Shown here in pieces: positions 1-6,792 of a DNA stretch of 19,319 nucleotides. Both the position numbers and the translations under genes were made by a program. Positions within the stretch are counted from its first letter, which is position 1. Every line of letters starts with the position of its first letter. The DNA comes from Propionibacteriaceae bacterium. Lineage in GTDB: Bacteria > Actinomycetota > Actinomycetes > Propionibacteriales > Propionibacteriaceae. The notes under the pieces were generated by a model. The model did no database searches. It was not told where the DNA came from and saw only the letters and a list, made by a program, of their open reading frames with translations. The stretch spans positions 1 through 19,319 of the forward strand of contig JAIRRM010000074.1 of NCBI GenBank assembly GCA_031255975.1, written 5' to 3'.

Positions 1-1
1 A

Positions 2-553
2 CCGCCCAGCAAACACACGCAACAACCATCCATCCGCCCCGACTTCGCCATTCTCAAAGAAATCGACGACCAAATCGACGAATGGACACCAGCCGCATTC
101 CTGACAGAAAACCCCGACACCCCCACCACAAACCCAGACTTCATACCCACCGAACCATCCACCGCGCCTGGAGAATCTGAGCCTACAAGGCTGAGACGTA
201 AACCACCCAAATGCCCGGAGCAAGACAACCCCGGCTCGGCGGAGCCACCCTCAGACTGGAACAATAGCTGCCTGGGGTTGCTCACGCGCTGGACGGCAAT
301 TCTCGGCTGGGGTTTTACAATTCTGATGTGCGTCGCCTTCGTAATAGGTGACCACTACGATGACCTGGGAGCTTGGGTGACTATAACCATTACCGGCGCG
401 CTGACCGTCGGGGCCTCCTGGCTGAGTTGGCGTGGTTCGCATGGCCGTCTTCCCCCTACCCCGCCGCGGATCCAACAGATATTGGAAGCTATCTCCGCTG
501 TTGCGACGCTGGCCATCGCGGCCGCCGTTATCATCGGCTACATCTTCGCCTGA
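2..553 (+). CDS. C-terminal part of an unknown membrane protein (5' end outside window)
   Basis: The frame starting at base 2 is open from the window edge to the TGA at 551-553, so about 183 residues of a longer protein are visible. The first ~80 residues are hydrophilic and rich in Pro, Thr, Asp and Glu. Three hydrophobic stretches follow: around AILGWGFTILMCVAFVIG, around WVTITITGALTVGASW, and the last 20 residues (ISAVATLAIAAAVIIGYIFA), which end the protein. A Pro-rich, Arg-containing loop separates the second and third. This suggests a cytosolic N-terminal domain with a small C-terminal membrane bundle. I do not recognise a family. An internal ATG at 278 would start just before the first helix, but the acidic upstream frame is continuous and reads like protein, so I take the ORF as a truncated longer gene. 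The downstream neighbours are remnants of other genes. Confidence 0.6.
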   Translation, partial: PPSKHTQQPSIRPDFAILKEIDDQIDEWTPAAFLTENPDTPTTNPDFIPTEPSTAPGESEPTRLRRKPPKCPEQDNPGSAEPPSDWNNSCLGLLTRWTAILGWGFTILMCVAFVIGDHYDDLGAWVTITITGALTVGASWLSWRGSHGRLPPTPPRIQQILEAISAVATLAIAAAVIIGYIFA

Positions 554-704
554 CATGGCCCAACGTTGCACCAGATCGGGATTACATCTCCCCAGCGAAC
601 GCAGCCCTGGATCAGGCATAGCCCTGATTCCGGTAGCGGAAACGACAAATGCTAGGTTTCGACGAGGTTCAGCCAGCGCGCATCCAGGCGGCCACGGATG
701 CAGT
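554..704. other. Unassigned spacer
   Basis: These 151 bases lie between the end of the partial membrane-protein gene and the XRE fragment. I see no convincing ORF, hairpin with a T-run, or similarity to the region downstream of the second full-length paralogue. It is probably residue of the rearrangements that produced the neighbouring fragments. Confidence 0.4.
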
Positions 705-770
705 TTAAGAGTTGGGTGTAGCGGGACTCTCCGGTGCCGTGAAAACCAGGATGTCTCCGGGTTGCACGGC
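705..770 (-). pseudogene. Fragment of an XRE/HTH_26-type repressor C-terminus (copy 1)
   Basis: On the minus strand 21 codons followed by TAA read AVQPGDILVFTAPESPATPN and a final S. The QPGDILVF motif is characteristic of the end of small Cro/C1-type (HTH_26, YozG-like) regulators. It matches the longer fragment at 5488-5625 (AVQPGGILVFTAPE, similar tail), including about 40 nearly identical bases. Upstream on the minus strand the match stops abruptly at 770, where the plus-strand sequence becomes the C-terminal part of the paralogous surface-protein family. No start codon or DNA-binding helix is left, so this cannot be a functional regulator. Confidence 0.6.
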
Positions 771-1037
771 ACCGGATGCGCGTCCCCTACGGAAGCCGGG
801 TTCTCCCATCAAAATGGCGAAGCCGCCGTGGCGAACTGCATCACTGGGGCCACCTTGCTGTACGCCGATCTTCCCTCGAACACCACCGGGCCAGCCCTGT
901 TGGCGCTTGATATCAATGGACTATCGTCTTGCGGTGTCTTCCGCTACACCGCCGTCGATTTCGCGCTACGCGCCATGGACCCCTTCTCCGAGGAAGTGCT
1001 GTTCGACACTCCGTTACTCACTTATGACGTGCCTTGA
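768..1037 (+). pseudogene. Truncated third member of the tandem paralogous membrane/surface protein family
   Basis: The plus-strand frame ending at TGA 1035-1037 encodes about 89 residues that align with the last ~90 residues of the full-length paralogue at 1142-3214. Shared landmarks are GTGCAxPT, xxCxxxATLLY, LSSCGxxxYTxVDFAxRAxDP and EVLFxTPLLxYxV. This is only the last part of ectodomain 3; the cytosolic, membrane and first two ectodomain parts (about 600 residues) are missing. The homology begins at the GGC at 768-770, exactly where the minus-strand XRE fragment ends. The frame stays open upstream to about 432 but shows no family similarity there. The 104 bases after the stop closely match those after the first full-length copy. 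I read it as a deletion remnant of a former tandem array. Confidence 0.75.
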
Positions 1038-1131
1038 TGCTAATGATCCCCAGACACCCTATGCTGAGATCCCCTCGGAATACTCTGCCACAGCTACGGA
1101 CATGGCTCGGCGGTTGGGTACAGCCAGTTAG
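1024..1131 (+). CDS. Possible 35-codon ORF overlapping the truncated paralogue (copy 1)
   Basis: ATG at 1024 lies 12 bases before the TGA of the upstream family member, in the +1 frame relative to it. The frame runs 35 codons to TAG at 1129-1131, ten bases before the next family gene. The product would begin MTCLDANDPQTP and end DMARRLGTAS. The same ORF recurs in the second spacer (3201-3308) with identical length, start, stop and overlap. The 11 base differences are 4 synonymous and 7 non-synonymous, so there is no clear sign of purifying selection. The overlap would suit translational coupling. The DANDPQTP opening faintly recalls variant leucine-rich-repeat proteins, so it may instead be a decayed gene start. 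It could also be an accident of the duplicated spacer. Confidence 0.25.
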   Translation: MTCLDANDPQTPYAEIPSEYSATATDMARRLGTAS

Positions 1132-1141
1132 GTAGAAACTT
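1038..1141 (+). repeat. Spacer repeat, copy 1 (104 bp) between family members
   Basis: This spacer separates the truncated family member from the first full-length one. It aligns without gaps to 3215-3318, which is also 104 bp, with roughly 87% identity by eye. It contains most of the 35-codon ORF and ends in a weak Shine-Dalgarno-like GGTAG before the ATG at 1142. Together with the matching sequence on either side it shows that the unit of duplication was gene plus spacer. Confidence 0.85.
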
Positions 1142-3214
1142 ATGAGTCTCGACGGTGTTTATCCGACAGTCGACGTACGGTTCTGCGCCCCTCCGGGCTG
1201 GGAATGGCCCCACACTGCGCAGTTGCCACGCCCGCTCTGGGCACCCGACCCCGCCTGGCCATCGGCTCCTCCAGGATGGGTGTTCTACCGAGACACCACC
1301 GGCAACCCGGTGCCGACCCCTTCGGGTGCCTGGCTACCGCCCGGTGGGTACGTTCAACAATCGCCAACCCCATCTGGCTCCATTTTTGCTGTCCAGAGCG
1401 CTGCTTGGCCACCGCCCACATCCCCACCATTGGCACCACCTCCACCCACCATCGGCACCGCTTCCACACCCACCGGACCGCCCATCGTGCCCCAAACCCC
1501 ACGAACCGTGCCACCGTCAAGGCCAGATGCAAGAGTCACTCGACACCGACGCCGGGGCGCGGCCCAGTCCAGCGGTGGGGTAGCAACTGTACCGGGCCCC
1601 CAGTATCCACCTCCCAGCCTTGCCTCCCGGATCGGCTCTGGCCCCCTCGCGCTGTTCTTGGGGACGACGGGACTGCTGCTCATATGCTTGAGCCGCTACA
1701 CCTCGACCCCGTTTTATTACGTCCAAGGTCAAATCCCATTGGTTTCGCTGAGGCTCAGTGCACTGGGGGTGCTGCTGGTCTTCGGAGGTTTATATGCCTT
1801 CAACGCAACGCTGCGAAATCAGGGGGGCAAGTCGCTCAATCCCGTTATCTTCGTAGTGACACTGGGTCTGGGGGTGGCTTTCATGGTCGCCAGCATCACC
1901 GGGTTTATCGTAAGTCGGCGTACCCCAGATTACTCATCTCTCCCCTCGCCGGTACAGGCTAAGAACCCGGTTAAGGAGTGCGGCGACGGCCCAATATGGC
2001 ACCAAGAGGATGGGCTGACCATCCGATACCAGCGGCTTGATGTCCAATACTTCGGTCCCGCGCTAGCGACTTCTGAATACCCGGCGACAATCTCCGTCAC
2101 TCTCTGCATCGATAACTCATCTTCCAGTTTCATAGAGTTGCGGGGAAACACCGCCACTTCGTCCATCATCACGTATGGGGAAAACTATGGCGCGTATTCG
2201 TTTCCTGCCATGTCGCGCGGCCTGGCGGCGTACAAATTGCAATTCTCCGGCCTGCCCGCCGAACCGCTACAGTTCGACTGGTTGTCTTTGACCCTCCACC
2301 TCCACAATGAGACATTGGGCACAAAACGCATTCTGGGGCCGTTCGATGTGCCGCTATCCACCCCGTTATTGATCTCCCCACCGCGTTATGACCCACCCAG
2401 CGTCACTCCACAGGTCATCCTGGACACCCCAGAGCTGACTCTCACCGTCATCGGCTTGACGATCCAGGAGTACAGCGTAGAACTGAAAGTGCGGGTGGAA
2501 AACCGCACCGGCGAGCCGGGTGACATCCTCCCGAGCATTTTTGAGGAGGGCTCTATCAGCGGACTTAGCGCGATGCTGGGACACACGGAAATCACCGCAG
2601 CGCCCGAATCTCAGGTCGTACTGTCCGTTACGCCGCGTTACTCGGCTGACCCTTGGGTCACCCCAACGCTGGAACGCATCACCGATATCGCTTTCACATT
2701 CGACGCGATGTTTGGGATCAGGAGTTCCGGGTTGAGCCTGTCGCATAATCAGGTATATATACAAACCTCGCATTTTGGCCAAACGGAGACGCACTACACG
2801 GTGTCGGGCGACGAACTTTTCCGAAACGAATCCTTCAGCGTCACCGGTACCGGAGCGAGCATCCATGTCGGTGGCGAACTGGACGTGTATCTAATGTTCG
2901 AGAACCGCAGCAGCAACTTCATATGGTTCACCCTCTGTACCTGGGATGGCACCGGGTGCGCGCCTCCCACCGACTTCATTAGGAGTGAATCAGGGATAGC
3001 TATCGTGAATGGCTGTGCCGTCGAAGCCACACTGCTGTACAACGCGCTTTCCCCGAATACTATCGGATTTGACGATGTGCTGTTCAACCCAGACGCGCTG
3101 TCATCCTGCGGTATCTCCCACTACACCACGGTAGATTTCGCGGTGCGTGCCATAGACCCCATATCTGGCGAGGTGCTGTTTGAAACTCCGTTACTCAGTT
3201 ATGGCGTGTCTTGA
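1142..3214 (+). CDS. Three-helix membrane protein with Trp/Pro-rich cytosolic N-terminus and large ectodomain (paralogue A)
   Basis: This 690-residue protein has an unknown function. Residues 15-50 hold a Trp/Pro motif region with PPGW at 17-20, PDPAWP at 35-40 and PPGW at 43-46. I recall similar PDPSWP/PPGW segments near the N-termini of other actinobacterial membrane proteins. A Pro/Ser/Thr-rich linker (~55-160) follows, then three transmembrane segments at about 168-184, 200-220 and 234-257, which would put the C-terminus outside. The exterior part appears to hold three beta-rich modules (~278-405, 418-545, 550-690). Each contains a strand with the pattern V-x-V-x-V/C-x-(D/E)-N, for example VTLCIDNSS, VRVENRT and YLMFENRSS. 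Cysteines 280/322 and 599/606/625/656 could form disulfides. ATG 1142 is chosen because its first ~50 residues match paralogue B. A tandem duplicate follows at 3319. A role as envelope sensor, adhesin or binding protein is only a guess. Confidence 0.85.
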   Translation: MSLDGVYPTVDVRFCAPPGWEWPHTAQLPRPLWAPDPAWPSAPPGWVFYRDTTGNPVPTPSGAWLPPGGYVQQSPTPSGSIFAVQSAAWPPPTSPPLAPPPPTIGTASTPTGPPIVPQTPRTVPPSRPDARVTRHRRRGAAQSSGGVATVPGPQYPPPSLASRIGSGPLALFLGTTGLLLICLSRYTSTPFYYVQGQIPLVSLRLSALGVLLVFGGLYAFNATLRNQGGKSLNPVIFVVTLGLGVAFMVASITGFIVSRRTPDYSSLPSPVQAKNPVKECGDGPIWHQEDGLTIRYQRLDVQYFGPALATSEYPATISVTLCIDNSSSSFIELRGNTATSSIITYGENYGAYSFPAMSRGLAAYKLQFSGLPAEPLQFDWLSLTLHLHNETLGTKRILGPFDVPLSTPLLISPPRYDPPSVTPQVILDTPELTLTVIGLTIQEYSVELKVRVENRTGEPGDILPSIFEEGSISGLSAMLGHTEITAAPESQVVLSVTPRYSADPWVTPTLERITDIAFTFDAMFGIRSSGLSLSHNQVYIQTSHFGQTETHYTVSGDELFRNESFSVTGTGASIHVGGELDVYLMFENRSSNFIWFTLCTWDGTGCAPPTDFIRSESGIAIVNGCAVEATLLYNALSPNTIGFDDVLFNPDALSSCGISHYTTVDFAVRAIDPISGEVLFETPLLSYGVS

Positions 3215-3308
3215 TGCTAATGACCCCCAGACACCCAATGCTGAAATCCCCTCGGAACACCCTGCGGCAGCTACGGACATGGCTCAGCGGTTGGGTATAG
3301 CCAGTTAG
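3201..3308 (+). CDS. Possible 35-codon ORF overlapping the end of paralogue A (copy 2)
   Basis: ATG at 3201 is 12 bases upstream of the stop of paralogue A and opens a 35-codon frame ending at TAG 3306-3308, ten bases before paralogue B. The predicted peptide begins MACLDANDPQTP and ends DMAQRLGIAS. It is hydrophilic, has one Cys, and shows no signal peptide or membrane segment. Length and overlap are the same as in the copy at 1024-1131. At the end of paralogue B the equivalent ATG (5391 region) runs into TAG after two codons, so the ORF is absent there. No Shine-Dalgarno is evident; expression would have to be coupled to the upstream gene. It may be non-functional. Confidence 0.25.
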   Translation: MACLDANDPQTPNAEIPSEHPAAATDMAQRLGIAS

Positions 3309-3318
3309 GTAGGAAATC
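3215..3318 (+). repeat. Spacer repeat, copy 2 (104 bp) between paralogues A and B
   Basis: This is a gap-free counterpart of 1038-1141. It ends with GGTAGGA, a slightly better Shine-Dalgarno than in copy 1, about six bases before the ATG of paralogue B. No terminator hairpin is visible in either copy, so the family genes are probably co-transcribed. Confidence 0.85.
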
Positions 3319-5409
3319 ATGAGTCTCGACGGTGTTTATCCGACAGCCGACGTACGGTTCTGCAGCCCTCCGGGCTGGGAATGGCCCTACACTGCGCAGT
3401 TGCCACGCCCGCTCTGGGCACCCGACCCCGCTTGGCCATCAGCCCCTCCGGGATGGGTTTTCTACCGAGACTCTGCTGGCGTCCCGGTGCCGCCCCCCTC
3501 GGGTGCCTGGCTACCGTCCAACAGATCCACCCAACAGCCACCACCCCGAACCGGTTCCGCTTTTGACATCCAGCGCGCCGCTTGGGCGCCACCCACGTCC
3601 CCGCCGCAAGTGCCCCATTCACACACCACTGATCCCATTTCTGTATTCGCCGAGTCGCCTACCGTGCCCCAAGGGGCCGTACCAGTTGCGCTTCGGGTAG
3701 TGCCACCGCCAGAGGTGGATGCAAGCACCACCTGGGATCAAAACGCGGCACAACCCAGCGACATGATAATGGCTACGCGAAGAGCCCAAGAACGCTTCGC
3801 CTCCCAAGTCGGCTCCGGCTGCGCCGTGATGCTGCTGCTGCCGCTGGGGCTTCTGTGCGTATGGGCAGCTTTGCAACTCCCATTTGAGTTCCACGCCGAT
3901 GAAACCGGGCGAAACCCCCTGTTTCCGCTGTTTCTCGGCGCGCTAGGGGTATCGATGGTTATAGGGGGGCTATCTGTCCTCAAAGGAATACTGCGAAACC
4001 CGGCTGCCAACTTCCCGACTCTCGCTATCCCCACGGTGGCACTGGTTCTTATAGCAGCCATCGTTGTCGCCAACATCATCGGGTTTACCGTGGGCGGTCG
4101 TGCCCCACACGCCCCGGTTTCCTATCCCCCATGGGTACAAGCCCGGTACCCGGTCAAGGGCTGCGGCGACAGCCCGGCGCTACATCAAGAAGATGGCCTG
4201 ACCATTAGATATCAACGCCTTGACGTGCGATACTTCGGAGTAGGGACGCTATTCGGAAGAATGCGAAACCAATATCAAGCGCTGATCACCATCGTTCTCT
4301 GTGTGGATAACTCATCCTCCACGCCGGTGGAATTGCATGTAGACAACGTCACAGCACCTTTTATCGCGTCGGGGACGGTCTTCGAAGCCCACTCATTCCC
4401 CGCCATGTCGCGTGGTCTGGCGGCGTATGGCTGGCGGTTCTCCGGCCCGCCCGCCGAACCGTTATCGCTGGACTGGCTGTCTTTGACCCTCAGCCTCACC
4501 GACGAGACACTGAAAACGACCCGCACCCTGGGGACGTTTGATGTGACCCTACCCGACCCGCTACTGCTCTCCCCACCACACTACAACCCACCCAGCATCA
4601 CCCCACAGGTTATCCTGGACACCCCGGCACTGACCCTCACCGCCACCGGCCTGACGCTCCAAGACGACAGCGTAGATCTGAACGTGCAGGTGGAAAACCG
4701 CACTGGCAGGACGTGCACTATTAGTTCTGCCTATCTGCACGAAGCCAGCATCAGCGGGCTTAACGCAGAACTGCAAGACGCACAGATCACCGCAGCGCCT
4801 GAATCTCAGATTACGTTGAGCGTTACGCCGTCTTCGCTTTGGAACCTGTACTCCCCCGCGCTGGAACATATCACCGATATTGCCTTCACGTTCCATGTGA
4901 TGGATGCATCCGGGACGCTTGAGTCAGTGCCGGAGTATAACCGGGCACATGTACAGACTTCGCACTTTGGCCAGGTGGAAACGAGCTATACAGTGCCCGG
5001 TGATGAGCTTTTCGCAAATGAATCCCTCACCGTTTTCAGTGCCGGAGCGGACATCGGTGTCGGCGTCTTGGACGTGTACCTGGTGTTGGAGAACCACAGC
5101 GATTACACCTTGGAGTTCACTCCCTGTGCCTGGAACGGCATCAAATGCATGCCTCCCACGCGCTACCCCAACTATGACCCGGGGATAGTCATGCTGGATG
5201 GCTGTGTCATCGAAATGGACACGTTCCACTCTGCCTCCAGGCTTTACCTGAATAGCGTTGGGCTCATCACGTTGCACCTGAATCGGGAGGCACTATCGTC
5301 TTGCGGTGCCTCCCACTACACCAAGATAGATTTCGCCTTACGCGCCACAGATACCTTTTCCGGCGCGACGATAGCCGAGACCCCACTGCTCAGCTATGAC
5401 ATAGCTTAA
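3319..5409 (+). CDS. Three-helix membrane protein with Trp/Pro-rich cytosolic N-terminus and large ectodomain (paralogue B)
   Basis: This 696-residue tandem duplicate of paralogue A has an unknown function. The first ~50 residues are almost identical to A (PPGW at 17-20, PDPAWP, PPGW at 43-46), with about 94% DNA identity over the first 150 bases. The Pro-rich linker (~55-160) and the three transmembrane segments (~165-185, 201-221, 232-258) have diverged strongly. The ectodomain regains similarity: CGD near 282, EDGLTIRYQRLDV, FPAMSRGLAAY, DTPxLTLT, ITAAPESQ, QTSHFGQ, LSSCG and TPLLSYDI. The middle module has an extra Cys (RTCTISS) absent from A. The gene ends in TAA and is followed by a minus-strand XRE fragment rather than another copy. 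The pattern of conserved cytosolic motif with variable linker and helices suggests a shared intracellular partner, which is inference. Confidence 0.85.
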   Translation: MSLDGVYPTADVRFCSPPGWEWPYTAQLPRPLWAPDPAWPSAPPGWVFYRDSAGVPVPPPSGAWLPSNRSTQQPPPRTGSAFDIQRAAWAPPTSPPQVPHSHTTDPISVFAESPTVPQGAVPVALRVVPPPEVDASTTWDQNAAQPSDMIMATRRAQERFASQVGSGCAVMLLLPLGLLCVWAALQLPFEFHADETGRNPLFPLFLGALGVSMVIGGLSVLKGILRNPAANFPTLAIPTVALVLIAAIVVANIIGFTVGGRAPHAPVSYPPWVQARYPVKGCGDSPALHQEDGLTIRYQRLDVRYFGVGTLFGRMRNQYQALITIVLCVDNSSSTPVELHVDNVTAPFIASGTVFEAHSFPAMSRGLAAYGWRFSGPPAEPLSLDWLSLTLSLTDETLKTTRTLGTFDVTLPDPLLLSPPHYNPPSITPQVILDTPALTLTATGLTLQDDSVDLNVQVENRTGRTCTISSAYLHEASISGLNAELQDAQITAAPESQITLSVTPSSLWNLYSPALEHITDIAFTFHVMDASGTLESVPEYNRAHVQTSHFGQVETSYTVPGDELFANESLTVFSAGADIGVGVLDVYLVLENHSDYTLEFTPCAWNGIKCMPPTRYPNYDPGIVMLDGCVIEMDTFHSASRLYLNSVGLITLHLNREALSSCGASHYTKIDFALRATDTFSGATIAETPLLSYDIA

Positions 5410-5487
5410 GGCTGGCAACGCCCCGCCACCCCTGAGACCAGACGCTGAAAGCGCTCGTGAAATATCCTGAGGCAACCCGTCGGTGGT

Positions 5488-5625
5488 TCAAGAGGTGGGC
5501 GTAGCCGAACGCTCCGGTGCCGTGAAAACCAGGATGCCTCCGGGTTGCACGGCGAGTTCGCGGCAGATGGCCTCCAAGGTGGAGAACCGTAGCGCTTTGG
5601 CGCGGTTGTTTTTACGATATGCCGC
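5488..5625 (-). pseudogene. Fragment of an XRE/HTH_26-type repressor (copy 2)
   Basis: On the minus strand 45 codons are open from just after a TGA (5626-5628) to the TGA at 5488-5490. They read RKNNRAKALRFSTLEAIC, then RELAVQPGGILVFTAPE. This is the second half of a small Cro/C1-type regulator: the end of the recognition helix, the STLEAIC helix and the QPGxILVF C-terminus (HTH_26/YozG-like). The first half of the domain is missing, and a stop lies just upstream with no nearby start, so it is a remnant. Its last 20 or so residues match the shorter fragment at 705-770. The two fragments therefore bracket the paralogue array, and an intact regulator probably once sat opposite the end of a family gene. 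Confidence 0.7.
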
Positions 5626-5628
5626 TCA

Positions 5629-5648
5629 GGGGAAACCCTTGCCGGTCG
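5629..5648 (+). repeat. Short repeat GGGGAAACCCTTGCCGGTCG, copy 1
   Basis: This 20-base sequence lies about 60 bases past the end of rplA. It recurs with one extra base and one substitution at 6772-6792, just past the end of rplK. Its meaning is unknown; it could be part of a dispersed repeat or a processing or termination signal. Confidence 0.45.
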
Positions 5649-5704
5649 AGCTTTCCAAAAGCCCAGGCAGGCCCCCAAAACCGATGCTTGGTGGGTGGCC
5701 GAGA

Positions 5705-6400
5705 CTACGAGGAGCGCGCCGCCAGCGGGTCAAGGCCGACGCTTGGCCCCATGGTGGTGGAGATGGAGATCTTACGAACGTAGCGGCCCTTCGCGGTGGA
5801 GGGCTTTAGCCGTAACACCTCATCCAGTGCGGCCTGATAGTTCTCCACCAACTGCTCGTCGCTAAATGAGACCTTGCCGATAATGAACTGGAGGTTCGAC
5901 TGCCGATCCACCCGGAACTCGATCTTGCCACCTTTGATGTCGGAGACGGCCTTCGCCACATCCATGGTAACGGTGCCGGTCTTCGGGTTCGGCATCAAAC
6001 CACGCGGACCGAGCACGCGGCCCAACTTACCCACCTTGCCCATCAGATCGGGGGTGGCGACGGCGGCATCGAAGTCGAGATAGCCACCGGCCACCTTTTC
6101 GATCAACTCATCGCCGCCGACCTCGTCGGCTCCGGCGTCCAGCGCCTCCTGGGCCTTCGGGCCCTGAGCAAACACCAGCACACGGGCGGTCTTGCCGGTG
6201 CCGTGCGGTAGGTTGACGGTACCCCGCACCATCTGATCGGCCTTACGGGGATCGACGCCGAGACGCATCACCACGTCGACGGTTTCGTCGAACTTGGCCT
6301 TGGGGAAGGTGCGGATGGTGGCGATGGCCTCCGCCGGAGTGTAGAACTGCGAGCCCTCGCGCAGTGCGATGGCGGCGTTATAGCGCTTAGAGTGCTTCAT
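5705..6400 (-). CDS. rplA: 50S ribosomal protein L1
   Basis: This protein binds 23S rRNA in the L1 stalk near the ribosomal E site and in many bacteria represses translation of its own operon. The 231-residue length is normal for L1. Diagnostic stretches are SKRYNAA near the N-terminus, [20 protein letters not shown], the [13 protein letters not shown] segment, [20 protein letters not shown] and [14 protein letters not shown] at the end. The start ATG at 6400 has a good AAGGA Shine-Dalgarno eight bases upstream. It follows rplK in the usual order, but the 409-bp gap is far longer than normal and full of repeats. rplJ/rplL do not follow on the downstream side; remnants and accessory genes do. 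Confidence 0.97.
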   Translation of the reverse strand: MKHSKRYNAAIALREGSQFYTPAEAIATIRTFPKAKFDETVDVVMRLGVDPRKADQMVRGTVNLPHGTGKTARVLVFAQGPKAQEALDAGADEVGGDELIEKVAGGYLDFDAAVATPDLMGKVGKLGRVLGPRGLMPNPKTGTVTMDVAKAVSDIKGGKIEFRVDRQSNLQFIIGKVSFSDEQLVENYQAALDEVLRLKPSTAKGRYVRKISISTTMGPSVGLDPLAARSS

Positions 6401-6510
6401 TAGCTGGTTCCTTATCTTGTAGTAGCAGCCTCGTAGGCTGTTTCACCAGTCCTTGTATGGGCGGATTACCCTGCCAGGCGATATTCGATTGTGTTGCTGC
6501 TTTCCATCCC

Positions 6511-6550
6511 CCTGGGGCTTGCGCCCTCTGCCTGGGGCTTGCGCCCCCTG
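6511..6550 (+). repeat. Tandem 20-bp repeat, two units, in the rplK-rplA gap
   Basis: Two adjacent 20-base units (6511-6530 and 6531-6550) of CCTGGGGCTTGCGCCCTCTG differ at one position. On the transcribed minus strand each unit can form a small GGCGCAAGCCCC hairpin-like structure. Confidence 0.7.
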
Positions 6551-6564
6551 TCCCCTCTTCGGGG

Positions 6565-6636
6565 CTCGCGTCCTTCGTCACCCCGCAGTTCGCATCCTTC
6601 GTCACCCCGGGGTTCGCATCCTTCGTCACCCCGGGG
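6565..6636 (+). repeat. Tandem 24-bp repeat, three units, in the rplK-rplA gap
   Basis: Three head-to-tail 24-base units sit at 6565-6588, 6589-6612 and 6613-6636. The second and third are identical and the first differs at a few positions. The core is CATCCTTCGTCACCCCGG. Because the unit is a multiple of three, the minus strand reads NPGVTKDA repeats, but this is a by-product of the DNA repeat. Confidence 0.85.
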
Positions 6637-6677
6637 TTGATCCGGGGTCTGAGATCCCGGGTCAAGCCCGGGATGAC
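6625..6677. repeat. Large imperfect inverted repeat (stem about 24 bp) in the rplK-rplA gap
   Basis: Bases 6625-6650 are complementary to 6652-6677 at 22 of 26 positions, and two of the mismatches would be G-U in one RNA strand. Opening the innermost bases gives a stem of about 24 bp and a loop of about 5. The left arm starts inside the last 24-bp tandem unit; the right arm is the first of the AAGCCCGGGATGAC copies. No T-run follows, so it does not look like a simple terminator. It resembles dispersed palindromic repeats of bacterial genomes and would sit in the rplK-rplA transcript. Confidence 0.8.
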
Positions 6678-6742
6678 AGACTACCCAAGCCCGGGATGAC
6701 GACTCCCAAGGCCGGGATGACGCTACCTGGGGCCGGGGTGAC
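6664..6742 (+). repeat. Four spaced copies of AAGCCCGGGATGAC
   Basis: The 14-base motif occurs at 6664-6677, 6687-6700, 6708-6721 (AAGGCCGGGATGAC) and 6729-6742 (GGGGCCGGGGTGAC), spaced 21-23 bases apart and becoming more diverged toward rplK. It is the inverted counterpart of the GTCACCCCGG core in the 24-bp units. Confidence 0.75.
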
Positions 6743-6771
6743 GGTTACCCGAACCTGGGATGGCAGTGGCT

Positions 6772-6792
6772 GGGGAAAGCCTTTGCCGGTCG
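6772..6792 (+). repeat. Short repeat GGGGAAAGCCTTTGCCGGTCG, copy 2
   Basis: This sequence lies 17 bases beyond the rplK stop codon. It matches the 20-base element past the end of rplA (5629-5648) except for one insertion and one substitution. Confidence 0.45.

Noticed and set aside
432..767. Extension of the truncated family member upstream to 432
   Set aside because: The frame is open but overlaps the partial membrane-protein gene and the XRE fragment and shows no similarity to the family.
6387..6665. Minus-strand ORF with NPGVTKDA repeats in the rplK-rplA gap
   Set aside because: The peptide repeat is a by-product of the 24-bp DNA repeat, the ORF overlaps the start of rplA, and the rest of the translation is low-complexity without family features.
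6565..6742. CRISPR-like array
   Set aside because: Units are tandem without unique spacers, or are spaced by only 7-9 bases; no cas genes are nearby.
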